This document shows, one piece after another, positions 1 through 6,989 of a DNA stretch of 9,270 nucleotides. Source of the stretch: JAGBWK01 sp964490275 (GTDB lineage Bacteria > Bacteroidota > Bacteroidia > Bacteroidales > Muribaculaceae); contig CAZBBL010000080.1 in NCBI GenBank assembly GCA_964490275.1, positions 1 through 9,270 on the forward strand. Direction: 5' to 3'. Position 1 is the first letter of the stretch; each line of letters starts with the position of its first letter. The notes under the pieces are model-generated. The model had not been told where the DNA came from. It saw nothing but the letters and a program-made list of their open reading frames with translations, and ran no database searches. The position numbers and the translations under genes are program-made.

Positions 1-6
1 GGAGGA

Positions 7-2115
7 TTAGCGGCCGCCGGCAGAGGAGGTGTCGACTTGGGCGTCGGCGTCAATGATTTTGTTGACTCCGCGTTTTTGGCGACCCCACTGCAGGTTGTAG
101 GCGATTTTCAGGAATAGTATGGGCGACATGTCGAGGCGTACGTTGGTTTTGTTGGTGTTGTAGCGGTTGAGCGATTTGGAGCCGGTGTCGTATTTTGTGA
201 AGGGGCAAATGGCTCCTGCGCCAAAGTTCCAATCTCGCCAGTCGTAGCTGAGCATGACGACGGAGAGGGTTTCGCCTCGGTCGAAGAGTTCGCCGGAGAG
301 GGTTTGTTGGGCTTTTGAGTATTGTGCGAGCAATGAGAATCCCCAATGATAGGCTGTGAGGGTGGCGTCGCCACTGAGGTGGCGGTTGTGGTGGCAGTAG
401 CCGTTGCCTTTTGACTGTTCTATGCGATAGGTTAATGACCCATCAAGGGCCAACCAGTTGGGGATAACATCAATGGTTGGGGAGAGGGTAAATGTCGCGT
501 ATTTGAGGCCTTTGCTGTTTTCGTAGGATGTGAACAGACGGTCGTTGTCCCAATAAAGATAGGGGGCGATGGCGTTGGGGCTGTCGAGGGTGCGCACGCT
601 GAAGGTGGCACTGATGCGGTCGGAGGTATATTTATAGCGTAGGGTGAGGAGATATGATGTGGCTGTGGTAAGGTCGGGGTTGCCTATGCGCCATTGTATG
701 CCGTCGGTTTGCTGAGCAGCGATGTTGGTTTGTGATAGAGAAGGGGCGTTTTGCCACGAGGTGAGGCTTAGCGAAAATGTCGAGGCATGGTTGTAGCGAT
801 AGGTGGCTGAAAATTTAGGTCTGAGGCCCCAGCTGTTGTTGCCTTGAGCTGTCTCGCGAAATTTAAAGTCGGTGTATTGTGCGCCGAGGCCGGCTGAGAG
901 CGAAACTTTTTTGATGCGTTGGAAATATTCGGCGAAGAAATATGTTTTGTCTTGTCGTTGGTGGAAAACTTCGCCGCCGAGGTTCTCGTAGGTTGAGCGG
1001 TTGCGGTTGGCGTTGTAGGTAAATCCGACGGTGAGGCGGGAGTCGCTCCATTTTTTTATGTAGTCGGCTTCAACGGCATAAGCTTGGTTGTGGTCTTTGA
1101 TAGAGGTGTTGACGTCGTTGAGCAGTAGGTCGGTATCGTAGTCGTGCTCGGTGTATGTGCGGTATGATTTGCCGTTGTAGAACGCTGATTGAAAGTCGAT
1201 GGCGATGGTTTGATTATGAGCAAAATGCTGCTCGAAATAGGCGTATATTGAAGGGGTAGCGCCATTGTTGCCGGAGAAGTCGCGCAGGTGGATAGTGTTG
1301 CCACCGTTGCTCTGAGTCATAAGGCCGTCGGAGAGTTTGTCGTCGTTCCATTCTTTAAGGCCATGTAGGGCAACCCAAAACGTTGTGGTGTCGGGTTTGA
1401 TATAGCTGTAGTCGAGCTGAATATAGCCAAAGTTGTTGCTCATGTAGCCTGAGAGGGGTGTCTCGAGGCGGGTGAGTTGGTCGCCGTTTTCGTAGGTGAA
1501 AGTTTCGCTATATTCGCGGTGAGTGGCAATGCGATTGGTGGCTTTGTAGGCGGCATTGAGGCTCCATTGCGAGCGACCGTTGTTGAGTTTGAGCGAAGTT
1601 TTGTATTCGCCCCAGACGCTGTTGAGGGCGGGCATTGCATCGGCCATAAACGAACCGCCGAGCGAGGGGTTGGCGACGATGAAGTTGAGCACGGCTACAG
1701 CTCCTTTATAGCGTAGGCCGGGGTCGTCGATCCATTCGATGCGTTTAATTGTTTCGGGGAGGAGGTTTTTGACTTGATCGACAGTGGCTTCACGGCCGTT
1801 GATGCGCACTTGCACGCTTTCGCCCGAGGTTTTGATTGTGCCCATCACTTCATTGACCGACAGCGACGGTATCATGAGATTTTTCAGCAGCTGTACGCCG
1901 TTTTTTGATTTGTCGACGGCTCCGGCCGAGGGGTAGAACACATCCATGTCTGACTTATGAACTACTTTGGGGGCTTGCACTACAATCTCTTGCAATTGTT
2001 GGTCAAGATTGGGGTCGTTGGCGCCGGCAATGCTGTCGGTGGCTTTGGTTTCGGCATTTTGGGCGAATGACGCCATAGCAAAGGTCAAAGCAAATAATGT
2101 GAGGATTTGTTTCAT
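7..2115 (-). CDS. Outer-membrane beta-barrel protein, TonB-dependent-receptor-like
   Basis: The 702-residue product starts with a Sec signal peptide: MKQ, a hydrophobic core, and a likely cleavage after Ala18 (SFA|QN). Residues 41-50 (LQEIVVQAPK) resemble the segment that precedes the plug in Bacteroidota TonB receptors. Residues of roughly 60-150 look like a short plug domain, with the phrases SVQVRINGREA and IKRIEWIDDPGLRYKG. The rest is rich in alternating aromatic and polar residues, as expected for a transmembrane beta-barrel. The best match from memory is the 'outer membrane beta-barrel family' (OMP_b-brl_3 type), of unknown substrate. Many relatives carry an N-terminal carboxypeptidase-regulatory-like beta-sandwich domain, and there is no room for one here. 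No SusD partner is present, so it is not a SusC/SusD pair. The frame is complete, ending in TAA at 7-9. The ATG at 2113-2115 is supported by the signal peptide and an upstream -7 box. The substrate cannot be told. Confidence 0.88.
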   Translation of the reverse strand: MKQILTLFALTFAMASFAQNAETKATDSIAGANDPNLDQQLQEIVVQAPKVVHKSDMDVFYPSAGAVDKSKNGVQLLKNLMIPSLSVNEVMGTIKTSGESVQVRINGREATVDQVKNLLPETIKRIEWIDDPGLRYKGAVAVLNFIVANPSLGGSFMADAMPALNSVWGEYKTSLKLNNGRSQWSLNAAYKATNRIATHREYSETFTYENGDQLTRLETPLSGYMSNNFGYIQLDYSYIKPDTTTFWVALHGLKEWNDDKLSDGLMTQSNGGNTIHLRDFSGNNGATPSIYAYFEQHFAHNQTIAIDFQSAFYNGKSYRTYTEHDYDTDLLLNDVNTSIKDHNQAYAVEADYIKKWSDSRLTVGFTYNANRNRSTYENLGGEVFHQRQDKTYFFAEYFQRIKKVSLSAGLGAQYTDFKFRETAQGNNSWGLRPKFSATYRYNHASTFSLSLTSWQNAPSLSQTNIAAQQTDGIQWRIGNPDLTTATSYLLTLRYKYTSDRISATFSVRTLDSPNAIAPYLYWDNDRLFTSYENSKGLKYATFTLSPTIDVIPNWLALDGSLTYRIEQSKGNGYCHHNRHLSGDATLTAYHWGFSLLAQYSKAQQTLSGELFDRGETLSVVMLSYDWRDWNFGAGAICPFTKYDTGSKSLNRYNTNKTNVRLDMSPILFLKIAYNLQWGRQKRGVNKIIDADAQVDTSSAGGR

Positions 2116-2146
2116 AAGCAGCTTAATCGGGTCAGGTAATATGTGG

Positions 2147-2154
2147 CAAAATTA
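2147..2154 (-). promoter_or_regulatory. Bacteroidota -7 promoter box for the receptor-like gene
   Basis: Read on the minus strand this is TAATTTTG, an exact match to TAnnTTTG. It lies 31 bases before the ATG, giving an expected leader of roughly 25 bases. No good TTTG -33 box is seen at the usual 19-21 base spacing; only TTTA at 2173-2176, with a spacing of 18, is close. It sits downstream of the esterase terminator, which agrees with separate transcription. Confidence 0.55.
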
Positions 2155-2184
2155 GCATTAAGATCCCGTTTGTAAAAGAAATGT

Positions 2185-2221
2185 AAAAAAAGATTGCATC
2201 CGAGGCGAGGATGCAATCTTT
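2185..2221 (-). terminator. Rho-independent terminator of the carboxylesterase gene
   Basis: A perfect 13-bp inverted repeat (2189-2201 with 2209-2221) encloses a 7-base loop. On the minus strand the stem is followed by a run of T (complement of A at 2185-2190). It lies about 20 bases after the esterase stop codon, the expected place and orientation for an intrinsic terminator. On the plus strand only a short T run follows, and no plus-strand gene ends here. Confidence 0.85.
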
Positions 2222-2241
2222 TGGGAGTATTGTTTTACAGT

Positions 2242-3822
2242 CTATTTTGCGGGAGCGCTCTCGCGGAGGCGGCGATAGTGGTCGTCCATGAGTTGCAATT
2301 TGCTGTAGTTGGGCAGGTCGATGAGGTGGGCTCCATCTTTAAAGTGCATTACAGAGGCTTTGCTTTCGTCAAATTCGCTCCAGTAGGGTAGGCCTTTGGC
2401 GTTAGGGTCGCCGGTTTTGACGAAGTTGATCCAATAGTCCATCATGATGTCGCTCAGGGCGCTTTCAGATGGGGTTGCATCGTCGGCGAGATTGCCGAAT
2501 ACATACGACGTTTCGTCGCCATGGAAGGCTCCGTTTCGTTGGGCAAAGGCTGGAATCCAAGCTGCTCGGTTGGGTTGGTCGAAGTAGTAGACGAAGACTT
2601 TGCCTTTGCCGGTTTGTTTTTGGAGTTTGGCCCAAGCGTAGGTGTGCCAAGCAAATTCGGCGTCGCGGAAGATGTCGGCGAGGGCGAAGTAGACTTCGTT
2701 GTCGTTGGAGGCTTTATATTCAGACAAAACGCGTTGGGCGTTGGGGCCGTAGACCGAATCCATGCGTGCTTCGTAGTTGGCGACCGATGTCGGGCGCACA
2801 AACATGGGGCCTTCGTCGGAGTTGGTGCCTATGAGCACATTGACGTCGTTGTAGTTGCCTTGTTGGTATAGCTTGTATTGGTCGTCGGTGATAATATATC
2901 CGTCGACGGTAGGCCAAAAGCCTGAGATGCCGGTGGTGTCATCGTCGCCAATCCAAGCTTCGGGACTCATTTTGCGCAGCTGTTTGAGCGATTTTGCGCC
3001 CATGCGTTTCATGAAGTCGGTGCCGAGGGCTTCGGCGGCTTTCATGTTGCGGATGGCTTGGTTGTTGAGGTAGATGTTTTCGGATATGGGGCAGAATGAG
3101 CCGCCGCTTTCGCTGATGGCTCCGCGGAACAGGCCTTTAGCTTCGGGCGATGCGCAAAGCATGCTCACGGCGATGGCGCCGGCCGATTCGCCGAAGATTG
3201 TCACCTTGTCGGGGTCGCCACCAAAGGCGGCAATGTTTTGTTTTACCCATTTCAGAGCTTGTATCATGTCCATGAGTCCGTAGTTGCCTGAGATGCCTTT
3301 GCCTGACTCTTTTGAGAGCTCGGGCAGGGCTAAGAAGCCAAGGGCGCCGGTGCGGTAGGCGATGCTGACGTAGACTACGCCTTTTTTTGCGATGTTGTTG
3401 CCGATGGGGTTGCCGTAGTAGCCGATGACGAATCCGCCGCCGTGAATCCACACCATTACGGGCAGAGCTTCGTCGGTAGAGGTGGCGGGAGTGATGACAT
3501 TGACATAGAGGCAGTCTTCGTTCCATTCGGGAAGTTTAACGCCGGGAAGTGTGATAGGGCGTTGTGGAGGCATAGGGGCATAGTGGTCGGTTTTGTAGAC
3601 GCCTTCCCATTTATCCATGGGCACGGGGGCTTTCCAGCGGAGGTTGCCAACCGGCGGTTTGGCATAGGGGATGGCATTAAACATGCCGAGGCCGTCCTCA
3701 ACCACGCCTTCGACTTCGCCTTGGGCGGTTGTGGCGCGACTTATCACTTGTTGAGCGTTGAGGCTTGAGACGCCAAGCAGCCATGCCAACGCGAGCAGAA
3801 ACATTAGTCGGGTAGTTTTCAT
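2242..3822 (-). CDS. Secreted type-B carboxylesterase (alpha/beta hydrolase)
   Basis: The 526-residue protein hydrolyses carboxylic esters; the natural substrate is unknown. An N-terminal signal peptide (hydrophobic residues 6-20, likely cleavage after Ala23 in LNA|QQ) sends it to the periplasm or outside. The type-B family hallmarks are in order: IPYAKPPVG at 51-59, EDCLYVNV at 102-109, the oxyanion-hole motif HGGG at 127-130, GNYGLMD at 179-185, the nucleophile elbow GESAG with Ser213, the acid Glu337 in NSDEG, and His434 in FHGDE. All three catalytic residues are therefore present, and the length is normal for the family. In gut Bacteroidota such enzymes may remove acetyl or feruloyl groups from plant glycans, but no glycan-utilisation genes stand beside it, so this is only a possibility. 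It appears to form its own transcript, with a -7 box upstream and a strong terminator downstream. Stop is TAG at 2242-2244. Confidence 0.93.
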   Translation of the reverse strand: MKTTRLMFLLALAWLLGVSSLNAQQVISRATTAQGEVEGVVEDGLGMFNAIPYAKPPVGNLRWKAPVPMDKWEGVYKTDHYAPMPPQRPITLPGVKLPEWNEDCLYVNVITPATSTDEALPVMVWIHGGGFVIGYYGNPIGNNIAKKGVVYVSIAYRTGALGFLALPELSKESGKGISGNYGLMDMIQALKWVKQNIAAFGGDPDKVTIFGESAGAIAVSMLCASPEAKGLFRGAISESGGSFCPISENIYLNNQAIRNMKAAEALGTDFMKRMGAKSLKQLRKMSPEAWIGDDDTTGISGFWPTVDGYIITDDQYKLYQQGNYNDVNVLIGTNSDEGPMFVRPTSVANYEARMDSVYGPNAQRVLSEYKASNDNEVYFALADIFRDAEFAWHTYAWAKLQKQTGKGKVFVYYFDQPNRAAWIPAFAQRNGAFHGDETSYVFGNLADDATPSESALSDIMMDYWINFVKTGDPNAKGLPYWSEFDESKASVMHFKDGAHLIDLPNYSKLQLMDDHYRRLRESAPAK

Positions 3823-3874
3823 GATAATTGCTTTATGATATGAGATTGATGACTAATCGTTAAGGTAACGAGTT

Positions 3875-3882
3875 CAAAGTTA
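3875..3882 (-). promoter_or_regulatory. Bacteroidota -7 promoter box for the carboxylesterase gene
   Basis: The minus strand reads TAACTTTG, a perfect TAnnTTTG match. It is 52 bases before the esterase ATG, so a leader of about 45 bases is expected. No clear -33 TTTG is found at the normal distance. It is divergent from the prmC box at 3926-3933; the two are 43 bases apart. Confidence 0.6.
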
Positions 3883-3925
3883 TGAAAATATTGCGTATCA
3901 GATAACTATTGCGGTGAAAAAATTG

Positions 3926-3933
3926 TAACTTTG
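3926..3933 (+). promoter_or_regulatory. Bacteroidota -7 promoter box for the prmC-recX-comF operon
   Basis: TAACTTTG matches TAnnTTTG exactly and is the same 8-mer as the boxes for the esterase and tRNA-Lys genes. It ends only 8 bases before the ATG at 3942, so transcription would begin almost on that codon. No TTTG -33 element is visible 19-21 bases upstream. The short distance affects which start codon of prmC is used. Confidence 0.6.
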
Positions 3934-3941
3934 TCATAATT

Positions 3942-4808
3942 ATGGCAGAAGAAACCGGAAAAGAGCAGACGACGTTGCGCCGTATGAGCGCCGTGTTGAG
4001 AGGGCTGTTCGCTGATAGATTTGGCGAACGCGAGGCCAATGCGTTTGTACGCACGATTTATGAGGACGTGATAGGGTGGGGGCCGGTGGAAACGGCTATC
4101 CACGCCGACGATGAACTGTCTGACTATATGGTTGGCAAGATAATGAAGGTTGCCGAGCGTGTGGTTGGCGGGGAACCGTTGCAATATGTCTTAGGTACGG
4201 CTCATTTCTATGGCATGGATTTTAAGGTGACTGAGGCGACGTTGATACCGCGGCCCGAGACGGCGACGTTGGTCGATATAATAGTCGCTGAAAATCAGGC
4301 TGCCGACCTGCGTGTGATAGACCTCGGCACAGGTAGCGGTTGCATCGCTATTTCGTTGGCTCGACACCTTAGATTTGCGTCGGTGACGGCCGTTGATTTT
4401 TCAGAGCCGGCTTTGGCTGTAGCTCGCGAGAACGGGCGGGCACTGCGAGTGGATGTAGATTTTCGTCGTGGCGATATGCTCGGCGACAGCTTCGACGGGC
4501 CGTTTGATATCATCGTCAGCAATCCGCCATATATCGCCGAGAGTGAGCGCAAAGATATGGAACGCCATGTGCTCGAATATGAGCCGTCGACGGCGCTGTT
4601 TGTGCCCGATGGCGATGCGTTGCGCTTTTATCGGGCGATAGCGAGAATCGGTCGCGAGTCGTTGGCCGAGCATGGCCGCATTTATCTTGAAATCAACCCG
4701 CTGTTTGTCGGCGAATTGCGCAAGATGTTTATTGCCGAGGGCTACGACAGCGTAGAGATACAAAAAGATTTTGAAGGGCGCGACCGTTTCGCGATAGTGA
4801 CACGATGA
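3942..4808 (+). CDS. prmC: Peptide chain release factor N5-glutamine methyltransferase
   Basis: PrmC (HemK) methylates the glutamine of the GGQ motif in release factors RF1 and RF2, using S-adenosylmethionine, in the cytoplasm. The 288-residue frame has the helical N-terminal substrate domain (about residues 15-90), the linker motif TLIPRPET at 100-107, SAM-binding motif I DLGTGSG at 127-133, and the catalytic NPPY at 194-197. All key residues are intact. The length is close to the E. coli protein (about 277). The start is uncertain: the first ATG (3942) is almost at the predicted transcription start, while Met15 (ATG at 3984) gives 274 residues and fits the usual N-terminus of the family, leaving out a hydrophilic 14-residue extension. 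It is the first gene of an operon; its TGA overlaps the recX ATG (ATGA at 4805-4808), suggesting translational coupling. Confidence 0.96.
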   Translation: MAEETGKEQTTLRRMSAVLRGLFADRFGEREANAFVRTIYEDVIGWGPVETAIHADDELSDYMVGKIMKVAERVVGGEPLQYVLGTAHFYGMDFKVTEATLIPRPETATLVDIIVAENQAADLRVIDLGTGSGCIAISLARHLRFASVTAVDFSEPALAVARENGRALRVDVDFRRGDMLGDSFDGPFDIIVSNPPYIAESERKDMERHVLEYEPSTALFVPDGDALRFYRAIARIGRESLAEHGRIYLEINPLFVGELRKMFIAEGYDSVEIQKDFEGRDRFAIVTR

Positions 4809-5290
4809 TGCAACGCAAGCCACTGACAGCCGAAAATGCCCAGGCGCGATTGGAAGCGCTATGTGCGCGGAGTGAGCATTGCAGCTATGAGCTGAGGCTG
4901 AAGATGCGCCAATGGGGCTTGAGCGATGCCGACGCGATGGCGGTGTTGAAGGATATGACGCGCAATCGCTTTGTCGACGACCGACGCTTTGCCCAATCGT
5001 TTGCGATTGACAAATTTCGCTTTGCCCAATATGGTCGTGTAAAAATAAGCATGGCTCTGAGAGCCAAGCGCATACCGGCCGAATATATCTCTGAGGCGCT
5101 CGAGCAAATCGACGAGGATGAATATTGGGCGACGGTGGTCGATGTGACGATACGTAGAGCGGCTCGTGGCGACGATATGGCCACGTTTGAGGGGCGCACA
5201 AAGATTTATCGCTATGTAGTAGGGCGCGGTTTTGAGTCGGAGCTCGTGTCGCGAGCCTTGCGCAAACTTATTAAGGATGAGTTGGGTTAG
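4805..5290 (+). CDS. recX: Regulatory protein RecX
   Basis: RecX binds RecA filaments and limits their activity in recombination and the SOS response. The 161-residue product is all-helical and of typical length, with the three-helix repeats expected of RecX. The clearest family signature is RFVDDRRFAQSF at residues 55-66, followed by the stretch running from YGRVKISMALRAK to IPAEYISEAL. The start is ATG ATG at 4805-4810, so translation could begin at either Met; the first gives an ATGA overlap with prmC and the second a 1-base TGATG overlap. The end overlaps comF by about 14 bases. No recA or SOS box is seen nearby, so expression probably follows the operon promoter upstream of prmC. Confidence 0.9.
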   Translation: MMQRKPLTAENAQARLEALCARSEHCSYELRLKMRQWGLSDADAMAVLKDMTRNRFVDDRRFAQSFAIDKFRFAQYGRVKISMALRAKRIPAEYISEALEQIDEDEYWATVVDVTIRRAARGDDMATFEGRTKIYRYVVGRGFESELVSRALRKLIKDELG

Positions 5291-5984
5291 ACGATTTCTG
5301 TCGAGTGCGCTCGAGGCGATATATCCGTCGGCGTGTGAGGTTTGTGGCACGGAGTTGGTCGATGGTGAGGAGCTGATGTGCTTGAAGTGTCAGTTGAAGA
5401 TGCCGTTGACGCATATCCATAGTGGCGATTTCAATCAGATACATCAACGTTTGGCTCGCACGGGATTGCCGATAGAGCATGCCGGCAGCTTGTTTTATTA
5501 TGTGCGCGACAATGAGTATGCGCGGTTGATACAGCGGTCGAAATATAATTCGCGGCCATCTATTGACCGGGCTTTGGCACGAATGTTTGTCAAGGAGGTC
5601 GGCAGCGACGGTTTTTTTGAGGGGGTAGACGTGTTGGTACCCGTGCCGATGCATTTTTTGAAGGTGGCGCGTAGGGGATTTAACCAGAGTCATGAGATAT
5701 GCAAGGCGGTGTCGGAGCTGACGGGGATAGCTGTGATGGCCGATAATTTGCGTGCACGTCGCCATCAGACGCAGACGCGTCGTGGCGTGGCAGCGCGTCA
5801 GGCCAATGTGGAGGGTATAATTTCGGTGGTAGACGGTAGGAAATTTGCCGGGAAGCACGTGATGGTGGTCGACGATGTGATAACCACCGGCGCTACGATG
5901 TTGGCGTGCCTTGATGCGATACACCGCGCCGCGCCCGATGCACGATTGAGCGTGATGTCGTTGGCGTTGACCAAACGGCTATAG
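5277..5984 (+). CDS. ComF-family phosphoribosyltransferase-like protein
   Basis: The 235-residue product has a four-cysteine zinc-ribbon near its N-terminus (Cys20, Cys23, Cys35, Cys38), the ComF hallmark VPVPMHFLKVARRGFNQS in the middle, and the PRPP-binding loop VVDDVITTGAT at 197-207. These are the two domains of ComF/GntX proteins. B. subtilis ComFC is needed for DNA uptake during transformation, but the biochemical role of most members is not established and PRTase activity is not shown here. The ATG at 5277 is preferred: it gives the normal family length and a start just before the first helix. An upstream in-frame TTG at 5232 would add 15 unlikely residues inside recX. The gene overlaps recX by 14 bases and probably depends on its translation. 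Its end overlaps the convergent murI. Confidence 0.9.
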   Translation: MSWVRRFLSSALEAIYPSACEVCGTELVDGEELMCLKCQLKMPLTHIHSGDFNQIHQRLARTGLPIEHAGSLFYYVRDNEYARLIQRSKYNSRPSIDRALARMFVKEVGSDGFFEGVDVLVPVPMHFLKVARRGFNQSHEICKAVSELTGIAVMADNLRARRHQTQTRRGVAARQANVEGIISVVDGRKFAGKHVMVVDDVITTGATMLACLDAIHRAAPDARLSVMSLALTKRL

Positions 5985-6830
5985 GTCGGTTTGCAGCGCT
6001 AATACCTCTTGGTTGAGGAAGAGCGAGGCCATTTGCGAAAATTTCTTTGGGCTTTCGGTGGTGAGGAAGCAGCAGTCGCCGCCTTTCGACAAGCGTGTTT
6101 CCATTTCGGGGTGGCGGATGAGGTAGTCGGCGAGGCTGTCGGCTATGATGTCGCCTTGAAACATGAGGTTGACGTCTTGCGGGACGTAGCGGCGTATTTT
6201 GTTTTCCAATAGCGGATAGTGGGTGCAACCGAGGATTACGGTGTCGATATCTTTGTCGCGGGCAAACAAGCGGTCGACCTCTTGCTTGACGAAATAGTCG
6301 GCGCCGTCGCTATTGGCTTCGTTGTTTTCGACCAGCGGTACCCACATAGGGCAGCCTTGGCCAACGGTGACAAAGTCGGGGTAGAGCTTGGCGATTTCCA
6401 TGTTGTAAGATTCGCTTTGGATGGTGCCCGGGGTGCCGAAGATGCCGATGTGGCCCGTTTTAGATACTTGGCCGACTTTTTCGACGGTAGGGCGGATGAC
6501 GCCGAGCACGCGACGAGAGGGGTCGGAGCTGATGGGGAGGTCGTGTTGTTGAATGCTGCGCAGGGCTTTGGCCGAGGCGGTGTTGCAACCGAGAATCACC
6601 AGCGGGCAGCCGTAGTCGAAGAGCTTGTTGACGGCCTCTAAGGTGAATTTATAGACGATGTCGAACGAGCGGCTGCCATAGGGGGCGCGAGCGTTGTCGC
6701 CAAGATAGATGAAATCGTATTGTGGCAAGCGCTGACGTATTGATTTTAATATGGTTAAGCCTCCGTAGCCCGAGTCGAATACGCCGATTGGACCGGTGGT
6801 TGCGATATCTTTATTTGAGGTGTTGTCCAT
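5979..6830 (-). CDS. murI: Glutamate racemase
   Basis: MurI converts L-glutamate to D-glutamate for peptidoglycan precursors in the cytoplasm. The 283-residue protein carries GVFDSGYGGL at 16-25, the loop GDNARAPYG at 44-52, the first catalytic cysteine Cys82 in LGCNTAS, GQGCPMWVPLVE around 157-168, and the second catalytic cysteine Cys202 in LGCTHYP. It also has a short insertion after the first cysteine motif (HDLPISSDPSRR, about 96-107), which I recall as common in Bacteroidota homologues. Length is normal. A 14-residue polar lead precedes the first strand, so the ATG at 6828-6830 is reasonable. It is transcribed towards comF with a 6-base overlap at the stops and no terminator in between. 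It is divergent from trpS. Confidence 0.96.
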   Translation of the reverse strand: MDNTSNKDIATTGPIGVFDSGYGGLTILKSIRQRLPQYDFIYLGDNARAPYGSRSFDIVYKFTLEAVNKLFDYGCPLVILGCNTASAKALRSIQQHDLPISSDPSRRVLGVIRPTVEKVGQVSKTGHIGIFGTPGTIQSESYNMEIAKLYPDFVTVGQGCPMWVPLVENNEANSDGADYFVKQEVDRLFARDKDIDTVILGCTHYPLLENKIRRYVPQDVNLMFQGDIIADSLADYLIRHPEMETRLSKGGDCCFLTTESPKKFSQMASLFLNQEVLALQTDL

Positions 6831-6849
6831 TGCTTAAGGAATTATGCTA

Positions 6850-6857
6850 CGAAATTA
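6850..6857 (-). promoter_or_regulatory. Possible -7 promoter box for murI
   Basis: The minus strand reads TAATTTCG, one base from TAnnTTTG. It is 19 bases upstream of the murI ATG, giving an expected leader of about 10-15 bases. At the normal -33 distance there is TTTT (6878-6881) rather than TTTG. The same TTCG variant occurs in the promoter of the META-domain gene. This is a weak call that rests on position as much as on sequence. Confidence 0.35.
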
Positions 6858-6900
6858 CATTTAAATCGTGTCAACTAAAAATTTTTGCCAATCTTTTTGG

Positions 6901-6920
6901 GCTGAGGGGCGCTGAGGGGG
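6901..6920 (+). repeat. Two tandem copies of a 10-base GC-rich unit upstream of trpS
   Basis: GCTGAGGGGC is followed directly by GCTGAGGGGG, two units differing only in the last base. They lie in the 159-bp region between murI and trpS, about 30 bases before the trpS -7 box, in an otherwise AT-rich stretch. They could be an operator or chance slippage; nothing in the sequence decides this. Confidence 0.5.
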
Positions 6921-6951
6921 TGTTTTGGCCTGATATATTGAAAAAAATCAT

Positions 6952-6959
6952 TATTTTTG
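6952..6959 (+). promoter_or_regulatory. Bacteroidota -7 promoter box for trpS
   Basis: TATTTTTG matches TAnnTTTG. It ends 30 bases before the trpS ATG, giving a leader of roughly 20-25 bases. A TTTG at 6924-6927 could be the -33 element, but the 24-base spacing is longer than the usual 19-21. The leader is too short for a T-box or a trp attenuator. Confidence 0.55.
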
Positions 6960-6989
6960 CACACAAAACAATAACACGTAATATACAGT

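Noticed and set aside
4401..5201. Long open frame (266 codons) on the minus strand opposite prmC and recX.
   Set aside because: It is antisense to two clearly recognised genes, has a low-complexity Arg/His/Ser/Pro-rich translation typical of shadow frames, and shows no recognisable motif.
5232..5276. Longer comF start at a TTG codon.
   Set aside because: It would add 15 residues encoded entirely within recX and not found in the family; the ATG at 5277 gives a normal ComF N-terminus.
5271..5924. Open frame of 217 codons on the minus strand opposite comF.
   Set aside because: It lies wholly within comF, whose zinc ribbon and PRPP loop are intact. The antisense translation is His/Arg-rich and matches nothing known.
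6871..6878. TTGACA-like hexamer on the minus strand upstream of murI, as in an E. coli -35 box.
   Set aside because: The Bacteroidota housekeeping sigma factor does not use TTGACA, and no matching -10 is placed for murI; the -7-type box nearby is the better candidate.
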